Counted from the first letter of the stretch, positions 36,321 to 45,838 are shown. The stretch: 64,000 nt of DNA from Nostoc desertorum CM1-VF14 (GCA_019359245.1 JAHHHR010000027.1:41953-105952), one strand, 5' to 3'. Notes: a model not told the origin generated them from the sequence alone. Numbers and translations: made by a program.

Positions 36321-37802
36321 ATGGCTTCTCCTCACCTTACGCTTTCGCCAGAGCTTCTGGCGAAAGCTTTTCCCTTCCACTTTGCCTTTAGCCGTAATCG
36401 AGAAATTGTACAAGCTGGTGATGTTTTAGGGCGCATTAGTCCTGAACCACTAGTTGGTAAATTGATTGAGCAGCATTTCCAAATAAATCGTCCAAAAATT
36501 TTGGTTGATTTTGATGCTATTAGTAAACAGTCTCGTGCACTGTTTATTTTAGAGTTTCTCCACAATGGAATGCAGCTCAAGGGTCAGATGATGTATCAAC
36601 CAGAGCAGGAAGTTATATTTTTTCTAGGCTCTCCCTGGATTACAGATACCATAAGTCTGGCTCCTCTGGGTCTTAAACTCAAAGACTTTGCGATTCACGA
36701 CCCGATTGTTGATTTCCTATTTCTACTGCAAGCCCAGAACACCGCTTTGGCTGATGCCAGAAACTTAACAAGCGAACTCAAACAGCAAAGGGCACAGCTA
36801 CGGAGTGCACTGCAAATCAAGGAAAATCTAGCGGAAATTGCTGAAGCTCAGGCTAAAAAATTGGAAAAATCCCTACAAGAGCTACAGCAAACTCAAGCCC
36901 AACTAGTTCAGGCTGAGAAAATGTCTAGTTTGGGACAGTTAGTTGCTGGAGTTGCTCACGAAATTAATAACCCCGTTAACTTTATTTACGGAAATTTAAA
37001 ATATGCAAAAGATTATACACAGTCTCTATTAAGGCTTGTGCATCTTTACCAGCAGTTTTATGCTAACCCTGTATTAGAAATTCAAGAATACACTGAGGAA
37101 ATTGAGTTAGATTTTCTACTAAATGATTTACCCAAAATTCTAAGTTCGATGCAAGTAGGAGCCGAAAGGATCTCTGAAATTGTCTTGTCTCTTCGGAATT
37201 TCTCTCGTCTTGATGAAGCGGAGAAGAAAACTGTTGATATTCACCAGGGACTGGATAGTACTTTACTGATTTTACAGAATCGGTTTAAGAATAACATTGA
37301 TTATCCCGGTATCAAAGTGGTCAAAAATTATGGAAATTTGCCTTTAGTCGATTGTTATGCTGGCCAACTCAATCAAGTATTCATGAATATTATCACTAAT
37401 GCCATCGATGCGCTTGAAAATTATAACGATAAACGAACGATCGCAGATATTCACGCTAATCCTAATAAAATTACAATTACTACGCAAATCATCGAAACGA
37501 AGTGTGTTATCCGAATTGCTGATAATGGGTCAGGAATGACAGAAGCAGTTAAGGAACGATTATTTGACCCGTTTTTTACAACTAAGCCTGTAGGCAAGGG
37601 TACAGGATTAGGCTTATCAATTAGTTATCAAATTGTAGTTGAAAAACATAGGGGAACGCTAAGATGCATATCAGAACCTGGACAAGGAACTGAGTTTTGG
37701 ATTGAAATTCCCTTGTCTATAGACAGAGAAGCAGTTAATTCCGTTAAATCATTAAGTTTTATGGATTATCATGATTCAGCAATGTTTACACTGAGGGAGT
37801 AA
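36321..37802 (+). CDS. HNOBA-domain histidine kinase, H-NOX partner
   Basis: The 493-residue soluble kinase has an N-terminal HNOBA (heme NO-binding-associated) domain (FPFHFAFSRNREIVQAGDVL, about residues 15-140). A coiled coil (about 140-205, Gln/Ala/Leu-rich) links it to the HisKA domain with the phosphorylatable His at about 213 in GVAHEINNPVNF. The ATPase domain has N-box NAIDALENY, G1 DNGSGM, F-box FDPFFTTK and G2 GKGTGLGLS. No membrane segment is present. The H-NOX protein encoded immediately upstream should control autophosphorylation. No response regulator is in the window, so the output is unknown. The first codons carry a perfect inverted repeat (36341-36367). Confidence 0.92.
   Translation: MASPHLTLSPELLAKAFPFHFAFSRNREIVQAGDVLGRISPEPLVGKLIEQHFQINRPKILVDFDAISKQSRALFILEFLHNGMQLKGQMMYQPEQEVIFFLGSPWITDTISLAPLGLKLKDFAIHDPIVDFLFLLQAQNTALADARNLTSELKQQRAQLRSALQIKENLAEIAEAQAKKLEKSLQELQQTQAQLVQAEKMSSLGQLVAGVAHEINNPVNFIYGNLKYAKDYTQSLLRLVHLYQQFYANPVLEIQEYTEEIELDFLLNDLPKILSSMQVGAERISEIVLSLRNFSRLDEAEKKTVDIHQGLDSTLLILQNRFKNNIDYPGIKVVKNYGNLPLVDCYAGQLNQVFMNIITNAIDALENYNDKRTIADIHANPNKITITTQIIETKCVIRIADNGSGMTEAVKERLFDPFFTTKPVGKGTGLGLSISYQIVVEKHRGTLRCISEPGQGTEFWIEIPLSIDREAVNSVKSLSFMDYHDSAMFTLRE
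36341..36367 (+). repeat. Perfect inverted repeat in the 5' end of the HNOBA kinase gene
   Basis: Twelve-base arms (GCTTTCGCCAGA and TCTGGCGAAAGC) with a GCT loop start 20 bp after the ATG and encode SPELLAKAF in frame. In mRNA this gives a very stable hairpin near the ribosome-loading site. Confidence 0.85.
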
Positions 37803-38075
37803 AACTCACCACTTTATTATTTTGACTCTCTGAACTTCTGAACTAAAGAAGCCTTAGACTTAGGATAACTCTAAATTACCATTTAAATTACTGTATCTGA
37901 TGTATAAAATTGTGCTGTTAATTTTAAATGCAGCGATCGCAAAAATTGATCGAGCGCTGTATTTAAGTTTACTATTTTAAGATTTATGGTTGTAAAGCTT
38001 ACTTATGAGTTATAAATTATGATTTATGAGTTTTACTGTTAACTCCTAATTCCTAACTTTTTACCTGTACTACTC

Positions 38076-39278
38076 GTGAATCTACGCCGCCTGATTCCAA
38101 TTTTTGATAGTTCAGTCTCCAACTGGGGATTAGAAGCGCGGCTGTTGCGCTGGTTAACGTTGATTTGGCTGTTCGTCGGCTTGATAATGCTATTTTCAGC
38201 ATCCTATCCTGTCGCTGATGCTCGTCATGGTGATGGTTTATACTACTTTAAGCGTCAACTGCTTTGGGTCTTAGTTTCTTTCATTGGATTCAATATTATT
38301 GTTAATTTGCCATTGCAGAAAATTTTGGGACAATCCCATTGGTTTTTATTAGTGTTTTTGACATTAATTTTTATTACACTAATCCCAGGATTGGGAAAGA
38401 AGGCTTTTGACGCAGCACGTTGGATAGCGATCGGGCCAATTCCGATTCAACCCTCAGAATTAATTAAACCCTTTTTGGTGCTGCAAAGCGCGCGGCTTTT
38501 TGGTCAGTGGGAACGAATCAGTTGGCGGGTTCGCTTGGCTTGGTTGGGTATTTTCAGTATGGTACTTTTAGGAATTCTTGCCCAGCCTAACTTGAGTACA
38601 ACAGCACTTTGCGGCATGACGATTTGGCTAATTGCTCTAGCAGCTGGCTTACCTTACAAGTATCTGGGAGGAACAGCAATTGGTGGAGTGATGTTGGCAC
38701 TACTTAGTATTAGTATTAAAGAGTATCAGCGTAGGCGGGTAATGTCATTCCTCAATCCGTGGGCAGATGCGAGAGGAGATGGCTATCAGTTGGTCCAAAG
38801 TCTACTAGCTGTGGGTTCTGGTAGAACTTGGGGTTCTGGATTTGGGCTTTCTCAACAAAAACTATTTTATTTACCAATTCAGGATACTGATTTTATTTTT
38901 GCGGTGTTCGCCGAAGAGTTTGGGTTTGTCGGCAGTATGGTACTGTTGGCACTTTTAGCTACATTCGCCACTCTTGGATTAATTGTGGCTCTGAAGGCTA
39001 AAAATACAGTACATCGATTGGTCGCGATCGGCGTGACAATTTTGATGGTAGGACAGTCATTGCTCCACGTTGGTGTTGCTACAGGTTCTCTACCAACTAC
39101 TGGCTTACCTTTGCCCATGTTTAGTTATGGTGGTAATTCTATGATTGCTAGCTTAATAGCTGCTGGGTTGTTGGTTCGGGTAGCACGCGAGAGTAGTGAA
39201 GCTGAGGTAGTACCGTTGCGAAAACCCCTGGTTGAAAATGGTCGTAGACGTCAAGCTTTTCAGAAAAATAGAAATTGA
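38076..39278 (+). CDS. ftsW: FtsW/RodA-family SEDS glycosyltransferase (cell division)
   Basis: The 400-residue polytopic membrane protein has about ten hydrophobic segments and the SEDS signatures: RWIAIGPIPIQPSELIKPFLVL, NLSTTAL, RRRVMSFLNPW, GSGRTWGSGFGLSQQKLFYLP, DFIFAVFAEEFGFVG and LPMFSYGGNS. SEDS proteins polymerise peptidoglycan glycan strands with a class B PBP; FtsW works in septation. I prefer ftsW to rodA because of the SGRTWGSGFGLSQQKL form, but the two are close. The start is GTG at 38076. The C-terminus is basic (RKPLVENGRRRQAFQKNRN). Confidence 0.85.
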   Translation: MNLRRLIPIFDSSVSNWGLEARLLRWLTLIWLFVGLIMLFSASYPVADARHGDGLYYFKRQLLWVLVSFIGFNIIVNLPLQKILGQSHWFLLVFLTLIFITLIPGLGKKAFDAARWIAIGPIPIQPSELIKPFLVLQSARLFGQWERISWRVRLAWLGIFSMVLLGILAQPNLSTTALCGMTIWLIALAAGLPYKYLGGTAIGGVMLALLSISIKEYQRRRVMSFLNPWADARGDGYQLVQSLLAVGSGRTWGSGFGLSQQKLFYLPIQDTDFIFAVFAEEFGFVGSMVLLALLATFATLGLIVALKAKNTVHRLVAIGVTILMVGQSLLHVGVATGSLPTTGLPLPMFSYGGNSMIASLIAAGLLVRVARESSEAEVVPLRKPLVENGRRRQAFQKNRN

Positions 39279-39312
39279 GTTAGCAAAAGCTCTTTGCAGG
39301 AATTCAATAGAT

Positions 39313-40467
39313 TAGACTCATCCGCAAATGGCAAATGCTCATGGGGACTGGGTTTGAGAAACTTGGATACAATAGGCGATCACTAAAAGGAGCTACGAAA
39401 AAATAAGTATTTGAGAGTATTCAGAGGCAAAAAATTAAAATTAGGGTGAAAGGTAGAGAATGACTACCGCAATTGCTAAGAGTAGGAAATCAAGTGGCAA
39501 TAGTTAAAGAAAATAACCGATTAATTCGTAACCTAACCAATCCACAAACAGCCATAATCACCTGGCTATATCTATGTCGAGCTAAACGGAATCTATCACT
39601 AGCTACTCTCCATATCTTCACTCGACATATCAGATGTTCAACAAATATTCGACGTGATGATAGTTGTTTGTTCTCTTGTTTTTGTAGTTCAGAAATCTCT
39701 GTATTTTTGGGTTTCTTATGAGGTGTGGTAATAGCATCATCTCCAATGTAGGCTTTATCGCCTAGAAACTTTTGTGTAGCAATAAATTTATGTCGGTTGT
39801 CTCGAAATAAATTAATATCACTTGTTTTCCCTAACATTCCCACACAGACATCGACAATATCCTCACCACCTGGTAGCACAATAAATTGATTTTTCATGGT
39901 GTGCATTTTTTTCTTGCCTGAGTAATATCTTTTTTGCTCTTGATAGTCTGAAGGTCTCGCTGTAGCTTGTTCTGCACTATCAACAATTAATTCGTATTCT
40001 GACAATTTATGCTGTAATTCTCGATATTTTTGACTATCTGCTGATGCTTCTTCTATTTGAGAGGCTGGTAAAATGTCTCGCAAGATATCTACCCAATAAT
40101 TAAAAGCATCATTGGCTTTAGTTTTGGATACGTCAAATAGCAAGCCTAAAATTTCAAAAGTTGGTTTTTGTCTTAGGTAAACTAGACATTGATCTTATTC
40201 CTTCTGTTGCTGACATCTCTGGTTTACGACCGCCTCCAGGAGCGATTATCCGAATTTTATTTTTTTCAATTTCTGAGAGTTTTTCTATATGCTTTTTCTC
40301 TGCCAAAGCTACCAATGCTAAAAATTGCTCATAATTAATTCCAATTAATCCTTTTGCTGACTGGGGATGTGACTCAATTCTTACCAACGGACTCGTCATC
40401 TTCTCTAGAGATAATTTTTACTCCAGCTTTTTATTATCCCATGTTATTTATATTAAGGATGAGTCTA
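39313..40467 (-). mobile_element. IS5-type insertion sequence
   Basis: Inverted ends TAGACTCATCC (39313) and GGATGAGTCTA (to 40467) enclose a transposase reading on the minus strand. The TA at each edge, or ATT just outside, could be the target duplication. The length of about 1.15 kb fits IS5-family elements with two frames. The right end lies 3 bp before the ATG of the next gene. Ends were found by eye and need comparison with other copies. Confidence 0.65.
39490..40399 (-). CDS. IS5-family transposase in two overlapping frames (possible programmed frameshift or decay)
   Basis: The first frame (ATG 40399) reads MTSPLVRIESHPQSAKGLIG to GGGRKPEMSATEGI. The homologous reading then moves by one base near 40187 to DQCLVYLRQKPTFEILGLLFDVSKTKAN and runs to 39490. 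The DDE domain includes IVDSAEQ (first Asp), VLPGGEDIVDVCVG, FLGDKAYIG (second Asp) and ISSRRIFVEHLICRVK-type final Glu. Several IS5 subgroups make their transposase through a frameshift, and the overlap here contains no obvious long slippery run, so simple mutation is also possible. Confidence 0.75.
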
Positions 40468-40469
40468 TT

Positions 40470-41315
40470 ATGAAAGACCTAAAACAAACAATAATCAATT
40501 ACTCCAGCACAGACCTCGAACAGCGCAAAAATTGGTATTCCCCGGCAGCAGAAGCTTACAACAAGACAAGACCCCGCTATCCTCAAGATCTAATTAAGCA
40601 AGTTGTGGAAATTGCTCAACTCTCCACTAACTCAAGAATTCTAGAAGTGGGATGTGGCCCTGGAACTGCAACGGTAAGCATCGCTCAATTGGGTTGCTCT
40701 ATAATCTGCTTAGAACCCAATCCAGATTTTTTCCAGTTAGCTCAACAGAATTGTCAACCGTATTCCAATGTAGAGATTGAGAACACATCGTTTGAAGAGT
40801 GGGAACTCAAGCCATTTAAATTTGATGCTGTTTTAGCCGCAAGTTCTTTTCATTGGATATCACCAGAAGTTGGATATCCAAAAGCAGCAAATGCCCTACA
40901 AGATAATGGCTACCTGATTTTGTTGTGGAACAAGGAACTTCAACCCAGCTACGAGGTGTATCAAAGTTTATCGAAAGTTTATCAACTACATACTCCATCT
41001 CTTGACCGATATGAAGACCAAAAAACTCAAGAATATATCTTGAGACAATTAGGAAATATGGCTATTGATTCGGGGAAATTTAAAGACTTGATATCAGGAC
41101 AAGTTATATCAGAAGTAACTTATACTGCCGATGAATACTTAACACTTTTGAACACTTACTCACCATACATAAAATTAGATCCACATAACAAAGAGTCTTT
41201 ATTTTCGGGATTGAGACATCGCATAGAAGATGATTTTGGAGGCAGCCTGCAACTTTCATATATCTCTGCTTTTCATATCGTCCAAAAAGTTATCTCAGAG
41301 GTAAAGGACTTTTAA
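40470..41315 (+). CDS. Class I SAM-dependent methyltransferase
   Basis: The 281-residue protein has RPRYPQDLIKQVVEIAQL, motif I ILEVGCGPGTATVSIAQ, acidic ICLEPNPDF, FDAVLAASSFHWI and ANALQDNGYLILLWN, a type seen in UbiE/trans-aconitate methyltransferase-like enzymes. The substrate is unknown. The ATG lies 3 bp from the IS right end, and the only ribosome-site candidate (AAGGA at 40455-40459) is inside the IS. The native promoter has therefore probably been replaced. Its 3' end overlaps the convergent Ig-like gene by 26 bp. Confidence 0.82.
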   Translation: MKDLKQTIINYSSTDLEQRKNWYSPAAEAYNKTRPRYPQDLIKQVVEIAQLSTNSRILEVGCGPGTATVSIAQLGCSIICLEPNPDFFQLAQQNCQPYSNVEIENTSFEEWELKPFKFDAVLAASSFHWISPEVGYPKAANALQDNGYLILLWNKELQPSYEVYQSLSKVYQLHTPSLDRYEDQKTQEYILRQLGNMAIDSGKFKDLISGQVISEVTYTADEYLTLLNTYSPYIKLDPHNKESLFSGLRHRIEDDFGGSLQLSYISAFHIVQKVISEVKDF

Positions 41316-43596
41316 ATGGGCTACTGTTGGATGGAAGGTTAGGCGCAAGTGGGTTAATACTAGGTATAGGAGTAGGCTCTACTTTTTTAATGACTGTGAT
41401 TGCAAATCCTCTTTCTTGAGGTTGCTGTTTACCTGAGATATCATTCACTAACAGTCCGATTCTAGGCGGGAAAGCTTGATTGACTGGAAGCTTTATTGAG
41501 CCAACTGGTTTAACATCATTGCCGTATGGCAGAAGTTTAACTTGAATATTTTCTCCCTCTACTCTCCAACTCAGAGTAGCAGATTCCCCTTCGTTAAGAA
41601 CCAGATTTGGTTGCTCACTACCGTTGATTTTGAAAGAAAAAATTCTAAATGGTTTTGGTAATATAGCAATTTTTGAATCAGTCTTTTTAGAACTAATTTT
41701 TTCACTTCCATTATTAGGAAAAGCTTTTATTTCAAAGGCAAAGTTCCCGGCTTTAATAGCTGGTATAGAAATATTTGTACATTGCATCTGTGTATTTTGT
41801 TGTTTACACAGTTTTTGAAGTTTAGGATCGGTAATATTACCTTGATTAAATTTATAAGCAATTGGTTCACTATAAGATGTACCGTCATCTGCACTGCCAG
41901 AAATTTGGATTTGTTCCAACAAAAATGGACGAGCAATTGTCCAGCTTAAAAGAATATTTTCACCTTTTGTATACTGTGGTTTATTTGCTTGGAAACTAAC
42001 GATTTCCGCAATTTGCTTTTCAACTACCTCTACTTCGGTTGTTTGATTGGCTACTTGGTTATTTCGAGAAAATAATTGTATACCATTCCGATAAGAAGCT
42101 TGTAGCTCAAAAGTATAATTCCCTTTCGTCCTTACTCCAGTTTTAACGTTGCTACAACTTAGTTCTTGTTTTTCTTTCGCCTGACAAGGAGGTATTTCAT
42201 TAGTACTTCCTTTGCCTAGTGTTTCAGGAATGCCATTGCTGAAGTCATAGGTAATAGGCTGAATAGGTTGCGAACCTTTGCCTGTCAAAACCAACTTTTG
42301 TAACTGTTTATAATTGTGAATGTCCCAATTCAAAGTTACCTCATCACCTTCAGTAATTTGAGAGTTATTTGCACTAAAATTTTCTAATCTCAAAGGTTCG
42401 GGGTTTAAAATTCGCCAAATGATGAATCCTATTCCTCCTAATAACCCCAAAACTGCCAAAAGCAACAGAATAAATTGCCACCAAGGACGGGGTTTCCATA
42501 CTAAACTTCCTTGAGGCAATGTGTTAGGTAAAGGTAAATTTTGTTGGTCTTTAATATCTAGTTGAAAGTTGACCACTAGCCCTGCACCAAACCACGGCCG
42601 TCGCCACCAAGGTCTAGGTTTAATTGTCAAATTAGCCACAGCGCTTCTATTAGGTAATAATCTTACCTCAGTCGGATCAAACTTATAAATATATAGTTCT
42701 TCCTCGTCTCGACTTTTTAAGCTTAATATCAGTTCGCGGACAATATTACCCTGGTTAGCCAGTGATAATTCGTACTTGCCAAGGCTACGGCTAACTTTTC
42801 CCAAAATAGTATTAAATTCTATATCTAAGCGATAATTTGCTGGAATTTGGATGTATACCAAATCCAACAGCACTAAGTCTGGAGAACTTTCTGAATACAA
42901 GCGGATTGTCGGAGAATAGCTTCCCGCAAGGGTATCTCCAGGTGGGTGAAATTTCAACGATATTTGACCTTGAATACCAGGATTGAGTTCTAGTGCTGTT
43001 ACATCAGACACTAACCCTAAGCCCTCAAATCCAGTTGCAGGATAATTGATTGTAAACCATTCATCATCTAAATCTGGGCAACTCAAGCGGAATCTGTCTA
43101 CAAGATAAGAGCGATTGTCAACCATTACCTCCACTTGCAGAGGCTCACTAGGATTAAAAATTAGTGGTTTGTTGGGATTGGTGTTAGGTCTAATGGAAAA
43201 TGTTGGGTCGTTTGCCCGAATTGCAGTCTGTTCTTTAAGGAGAACCTTAATTTGATTTGGAAAGGTTATAGGAGTATCTTGTGGATAATGTAGAGGGGAA
43301 TCTACCACTAATGTATAGTCATAGGTTCCTGGAAGAGCATTTGCAGCAATTTGAAACTCAAATGTTACTTCGTCGCTATTCTGTTGGGGAGCTAATGCTA
43401 AACTTTCTCTAGGAGAACTAGACCAGCCAGTTAAATTTTGAAATACTTCGTCAAAAACAAAATATAAGTCAATAACCGCACTCTGATCTCCCTGATTGAT
43501 CACAACAACATAGAGTTGAATGGTATCTCCTGGCATTCCAAATTGAATTCCAGGTGGGTTGATAATAACTTGCAGTGGATTGGATTTAGCTTGCAT
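41290..43596 (-). CDS. Membrane-anchored protein with repeated Ig-like domains, function unknown
   Basis: The start at 43596 (MQAKSNPLQVIINPPGIQF) is preceded by AAGGAAG 8 nt away; an earlier ATG at 43653 lies inside the upstream gene. The ~768-residue protein has N-terminal Ig-like beta domains (about 1-375, COG1470-like: GDTIQLYVVVINQGDQSAVIDL) and one membrane helix at about 375-398 (WWQFILLLLAVLGLLGGIGFIIW). Three related C-terminal Ig-like units follow (NSQITEGDEVTLNWDI, KPQYTKGENILLSWTI, LVLNEGESATLSWRV) and then a Pro/Ser tail. No signal peptide. Its pre-membrane segment (RPWFGAGLVVNFQLD) resembles RPWVGIGKTLLLEAK of the upstream gene, so the two are paralogous in part and form an operon (13-bp gap). 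Confidence 0.75.
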   Translation of the reverse strand: MQAKSNPLQVIINPPGIQFGMPGDTIQLYVVVINQGDQSAVIDLYFVFDEVFQNLTGWSSSPRESLALAPQQNSDEVTFEFQIAANALPGTYDYTLVVDSPLHYPQDTPITFPNQIKVLLKEQTAIRANDPTFSIRPNTNPNKPLIFNPSEPLQVEVMVDNRSYLVDRFRLSCPDLDDEWFTINYPATGFEGLGLVSDVTALELNPGIQGQISLKFHPPGDTLAGSYSPTIRLYSESSPDLVLLDLVYIQIPANYRLDIEFNTILGKVSRSLGKYELSLANQGNIVRELILSLKSRDEEELYIYKFDPTEVRLLPNRSAVANLTIKPRPWWRRPWFGAGLVVNFQLDIKDQQNLPLPNTLPQGSLVWKPRPWWQFILLLLAVLGLLGGIGFIIWRILNPEPLRLENFSANNSQITEGDEVTLNWDIHNYKQLQKLVLTGKGSQPIQPITYDFSNGIPETLGKGSTNEIPPCQAKEKQELSCSNVKTGVRTKGNYTFELQASYRNGIQLFSRNNQVANQTTEVEVVEKQIAEIVSFQANKPQYTKGENILLSWTIARPFLLEQIQISGSADDGTSYSEPIAYKFNQGNITDPKLQKLCKQQNTQMQCTNISIPAIKAGNFAFEIKAFPNNGSEKISSKKTDSKIAILPKPFRIFSFKINGSEQPNLVLNEGESATLSWRVEGENIQVKLLPYGNDVKPVGSIKLPVNQAFPPRIGLLVNDISGKQQPQERGFAITVIKKVEPTPIPSINPLAPNLPSNSSPFKSPLPLR

Positions 43597-43609
43597 CTGA
43601 TCGACTTCC

Positions 43610-45838
43610 TTATTTGATGCGGTGTAGTTTGACCTGAAAATCTTCACCACCACTTACAATCATGGTTTCTTGATTCGTTTTCAAGTCGATACTATTGATT
43701 TTTTTAGAGCTTTGGTAAATTATTTTACCTTCTGCTGCTTTTGTTTTATCGAGCTTATGTTCGGGGGTTAAATACCAAACCACTACTCGTCCATCATCGC
43801 CACCACTTACTAAGAGATTACCATCTTCACTAAATGCCAGACTACGCACAGATGTTTTTGATGCTAACCATCGGTCTAGTGGTGAACAATTAAGTTCATT
43901 AAATTTTTCTTGCGGATTCGGATTTTTGAGAGTTTGGCATTGATTTAAATTCCAAATTGTAATGAATCCCGCAGAATCGGAAGTTGCTAGGATTTTTTCT
44001 GCTGAGTTAGGAACAAAAGCTAACCCCCAAATATAGTCTTCACGCCCAACTAATGGGTCTAGCTTTTCTAGATTTTGCACTGATAAATCTGGGAATTGTT
44101 GATCAGATTGAGTTGGGTTCCGCTGCAAGATGAAACGTTTGAAGTTTCCAGAAATTACTAGAGTTTTTGCATCTGGGCTGAGATTTAATGCCCGGACTTG
44201 GAAACCTGATAGTTTTAATGTACTTTGTACATCGATAACTCGCGGTTCTGGTAGAAAATTGCTGTTAGTCGCTGATCTTGACCACACTCTAACTTTACCA
44301 CTGCCATAACCACTGAATAAGTTAAGTGAGTTTGAGGTGAAAGCTAAATCAAAGACGCGATCGCCTTTTGCTTTAGGATCTTTAAGGTCTTGAAGTTCAC
44401 TGATCTTTACACCTGAGGGTACATCTCTTAGTTCAATTACACCATTATCTAGACCAACAGCAGCACGATTATTTTGCACAGGCATGAAGCGTAAGACTTG
44501 TACTGCGTCATCGGTAATCGCCATCAAACCCTTGGGCTGTTGAGATTTATCACACGCAAGTTGCTCAGTCGATGTTACTGTATCATCGGGGTCTAAGCTA
44601 TCAGCACCGATTCTCCAAAATCTTAAAGTGCAATCATCTGAGCCACTAAGTACAGATGAGCCAATGCCACTAAAACGCACTGAGTTTACAGAACGTGTAT
44701 GCATTACATTTCTTGGTTGCAGTATCCATGCGAAGAGTGCAGCTAATAGTGCGATCGCAGCCAACTGTAACCATAAAGGTATGATTGGCAGAGTCTCTAC
44801 TTCTAATGTCTGCGTCGCTGGGTCTGTACTTCCTAAACGTTGGTCAGATAATTCCGATTTAGCTTCTAATAGTAGAGTTTTGCCGATTCCTACCCAAGGG
44901 CGTTTTGTTTTAACATCGAGGATAACTTTACTTGTTTCTCCTAGATGGAGATTGGCAATTTCGGGAAGCTTTTTAAAACTACATCTTCGCCAGTCTCTAC
45001 CCTGTACTTGCACATTAATTTGTTGGTTGAGGTTGCTAGCGTTTTTAAATAGTAATTCAAAGGAAGCTGTATCAGACTTCCAGTCAGGTAACCATGCTGA
45101 TTTACTTGGAATTTTGAGATGTTTTTGTCTGATGGTAAAGTCTATAAAACCCACAGGCAAAACTTCAATGTTGCCTTCAGCGCTAGTTGGATAACCATTA
45201 TTGCTAACAGCTTCAATAGTAAAAGGATAATTTTGGCTGGGCGCTTGCACAACAGAAGGAGGTTGGCATTGAAATGTGGCTTCTGCTGAACCACCCGGAT
45301 CTAAAGATAATCGCCGTTCTGCACTGCCAGTTAGCCAAGACGGATCAACGCCTGTAAAACGTAGTACTACCTCAGTCGGTTGTTGACCCAGGTTCCGCAC
45401 CCGTACTGGTATATCCACAGAATTGCGAGGATAAACTTGGAACTCTCGCCCAGGCAATTCTACACTTAAATGTGTTGGTCTATTGTCTCGCTCGATTTTT
45501 AGGCGTAGCACAAGTCTGCACTGTTGTGCTAATTGCGGTGAAAAAATCCTCACCATCAGGTTGACAGTACCGACAAATCCCAGAATGGGTGTATTGAATA
45601 CAAAGACTTGGAATATGGTACTACTGCCTGGTGGTTTAGCTGCTGCCACCTCTGGCTCAAGCCGATACCAGCGATATCCTGTATTCCGGGTTTCTCCTGC
45701 GGCAGTAACTTCTATCTGGAAATTGACGAAGCGATCGCTGTCATTATTGACAGTAACCTCAAAAGAAACAGGAGTATCACCTGGACGAAAAGTTAGGTTT
45801 TGAGTAGAAAGACTGGCATTAATAACATTTTTTTCCAT
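43610..45838 (-). CDS. Membrane-anchored Ig-like/WD40 protein, function unknown
   Basis: The 742-residue protein starts MEKNVINASLSTQNLTFRPG. Residues ~1-355 are Ig-like domains (GDTPVSFEVTVNNDSDRFVNF, NSVDIPVRVRNLGQQPTEVVL, SFELLFKNASNLNQQINVQV). One membrane helix follows at about 355-375 (IPLWLQLAAIALLAALFAWIL). The rest is a WD40 propeller with TRSVNSVRFSGIGSSVLSGS, LRFWRIG, AFVPNSAEKILATSDSAG, VRSLAFSEDGNLLVSGGDDG and VVWYL. There is no signal peptide. Positive residues just after the helix favour the propeller being cytoplasmic. WD40 propellers usually hold protein partners together; the partners here are unknown apart from the co-transcribed downstream paralogue. Confidence 0.8.
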   Translation of the reverse strand: MEKNVINASLSTQNLTFRPGDTPVSFEVTVNNDSDRFVNFQIEVTAAGETRNTGYRWYRLEPEVAAAKPPGSSTIFQVFVFNTPILGFVGTVNLMVRIFSPQLAQQCRLVLRLKIERDNRPTHLSVELPGREFQVYPRNSVDIPVRVRNLGQQPTEVVLRFTGVDPSWLTGSAERRLSLDPGGSAEATFQCQPPSVVQAPSQNYPFTIEAVSNNGYPTSAEGNIEVLPVGFIDFTIRQKHLKIPSKSAWLPDWKSDTASFELLFKNASNLNQQINVQVQGRDWRRCSFKKLPEIANLHLGETSKVILDVKTKRPWVGIGKTLLLEAKSELSDQRLGSTDPATQTLEVETLPIIPLWLQLAAIALLAALFAWILQPRNVMHTRSVNSVRFSGIGSSVLSGSDDCTLRFWRIGADSLDPDDTVTSTEQLACDKSQQPKGLMAITDDAVQVLRFMPVQNNRAAVGLDNGVIELRDVPSGVKISELQDLKDPKAKGDRVFDLAFTSNSLNLFSGYGSGKVRVWSRSATNSNFLPEPRVIDVQSTLKLSGFQVRALNLSPDAKTLVISGNFKRFILQRNPTQSDQQFPDLSVQNLEKLDPLVGREDYIWGLAFVPNSAEKILATSDSAGFITIWNLNQCQTLKNPNPQEKFNELNCSPLDRWLASKTSVRSLAFSEDGNLLVSGGDDGRVVVWYLTPEHKLDKTKAAEGKIIYQSSKKINSIDLKTNQETMIVSGGEDFQVKLHRIK

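Noticed and set aside
39473..39721. 82-codon plus-strand frame inside the IS5-type element
   Set aside because: It is antisense to the transposase, and the transposase reading has the recognisable DDE motifs.
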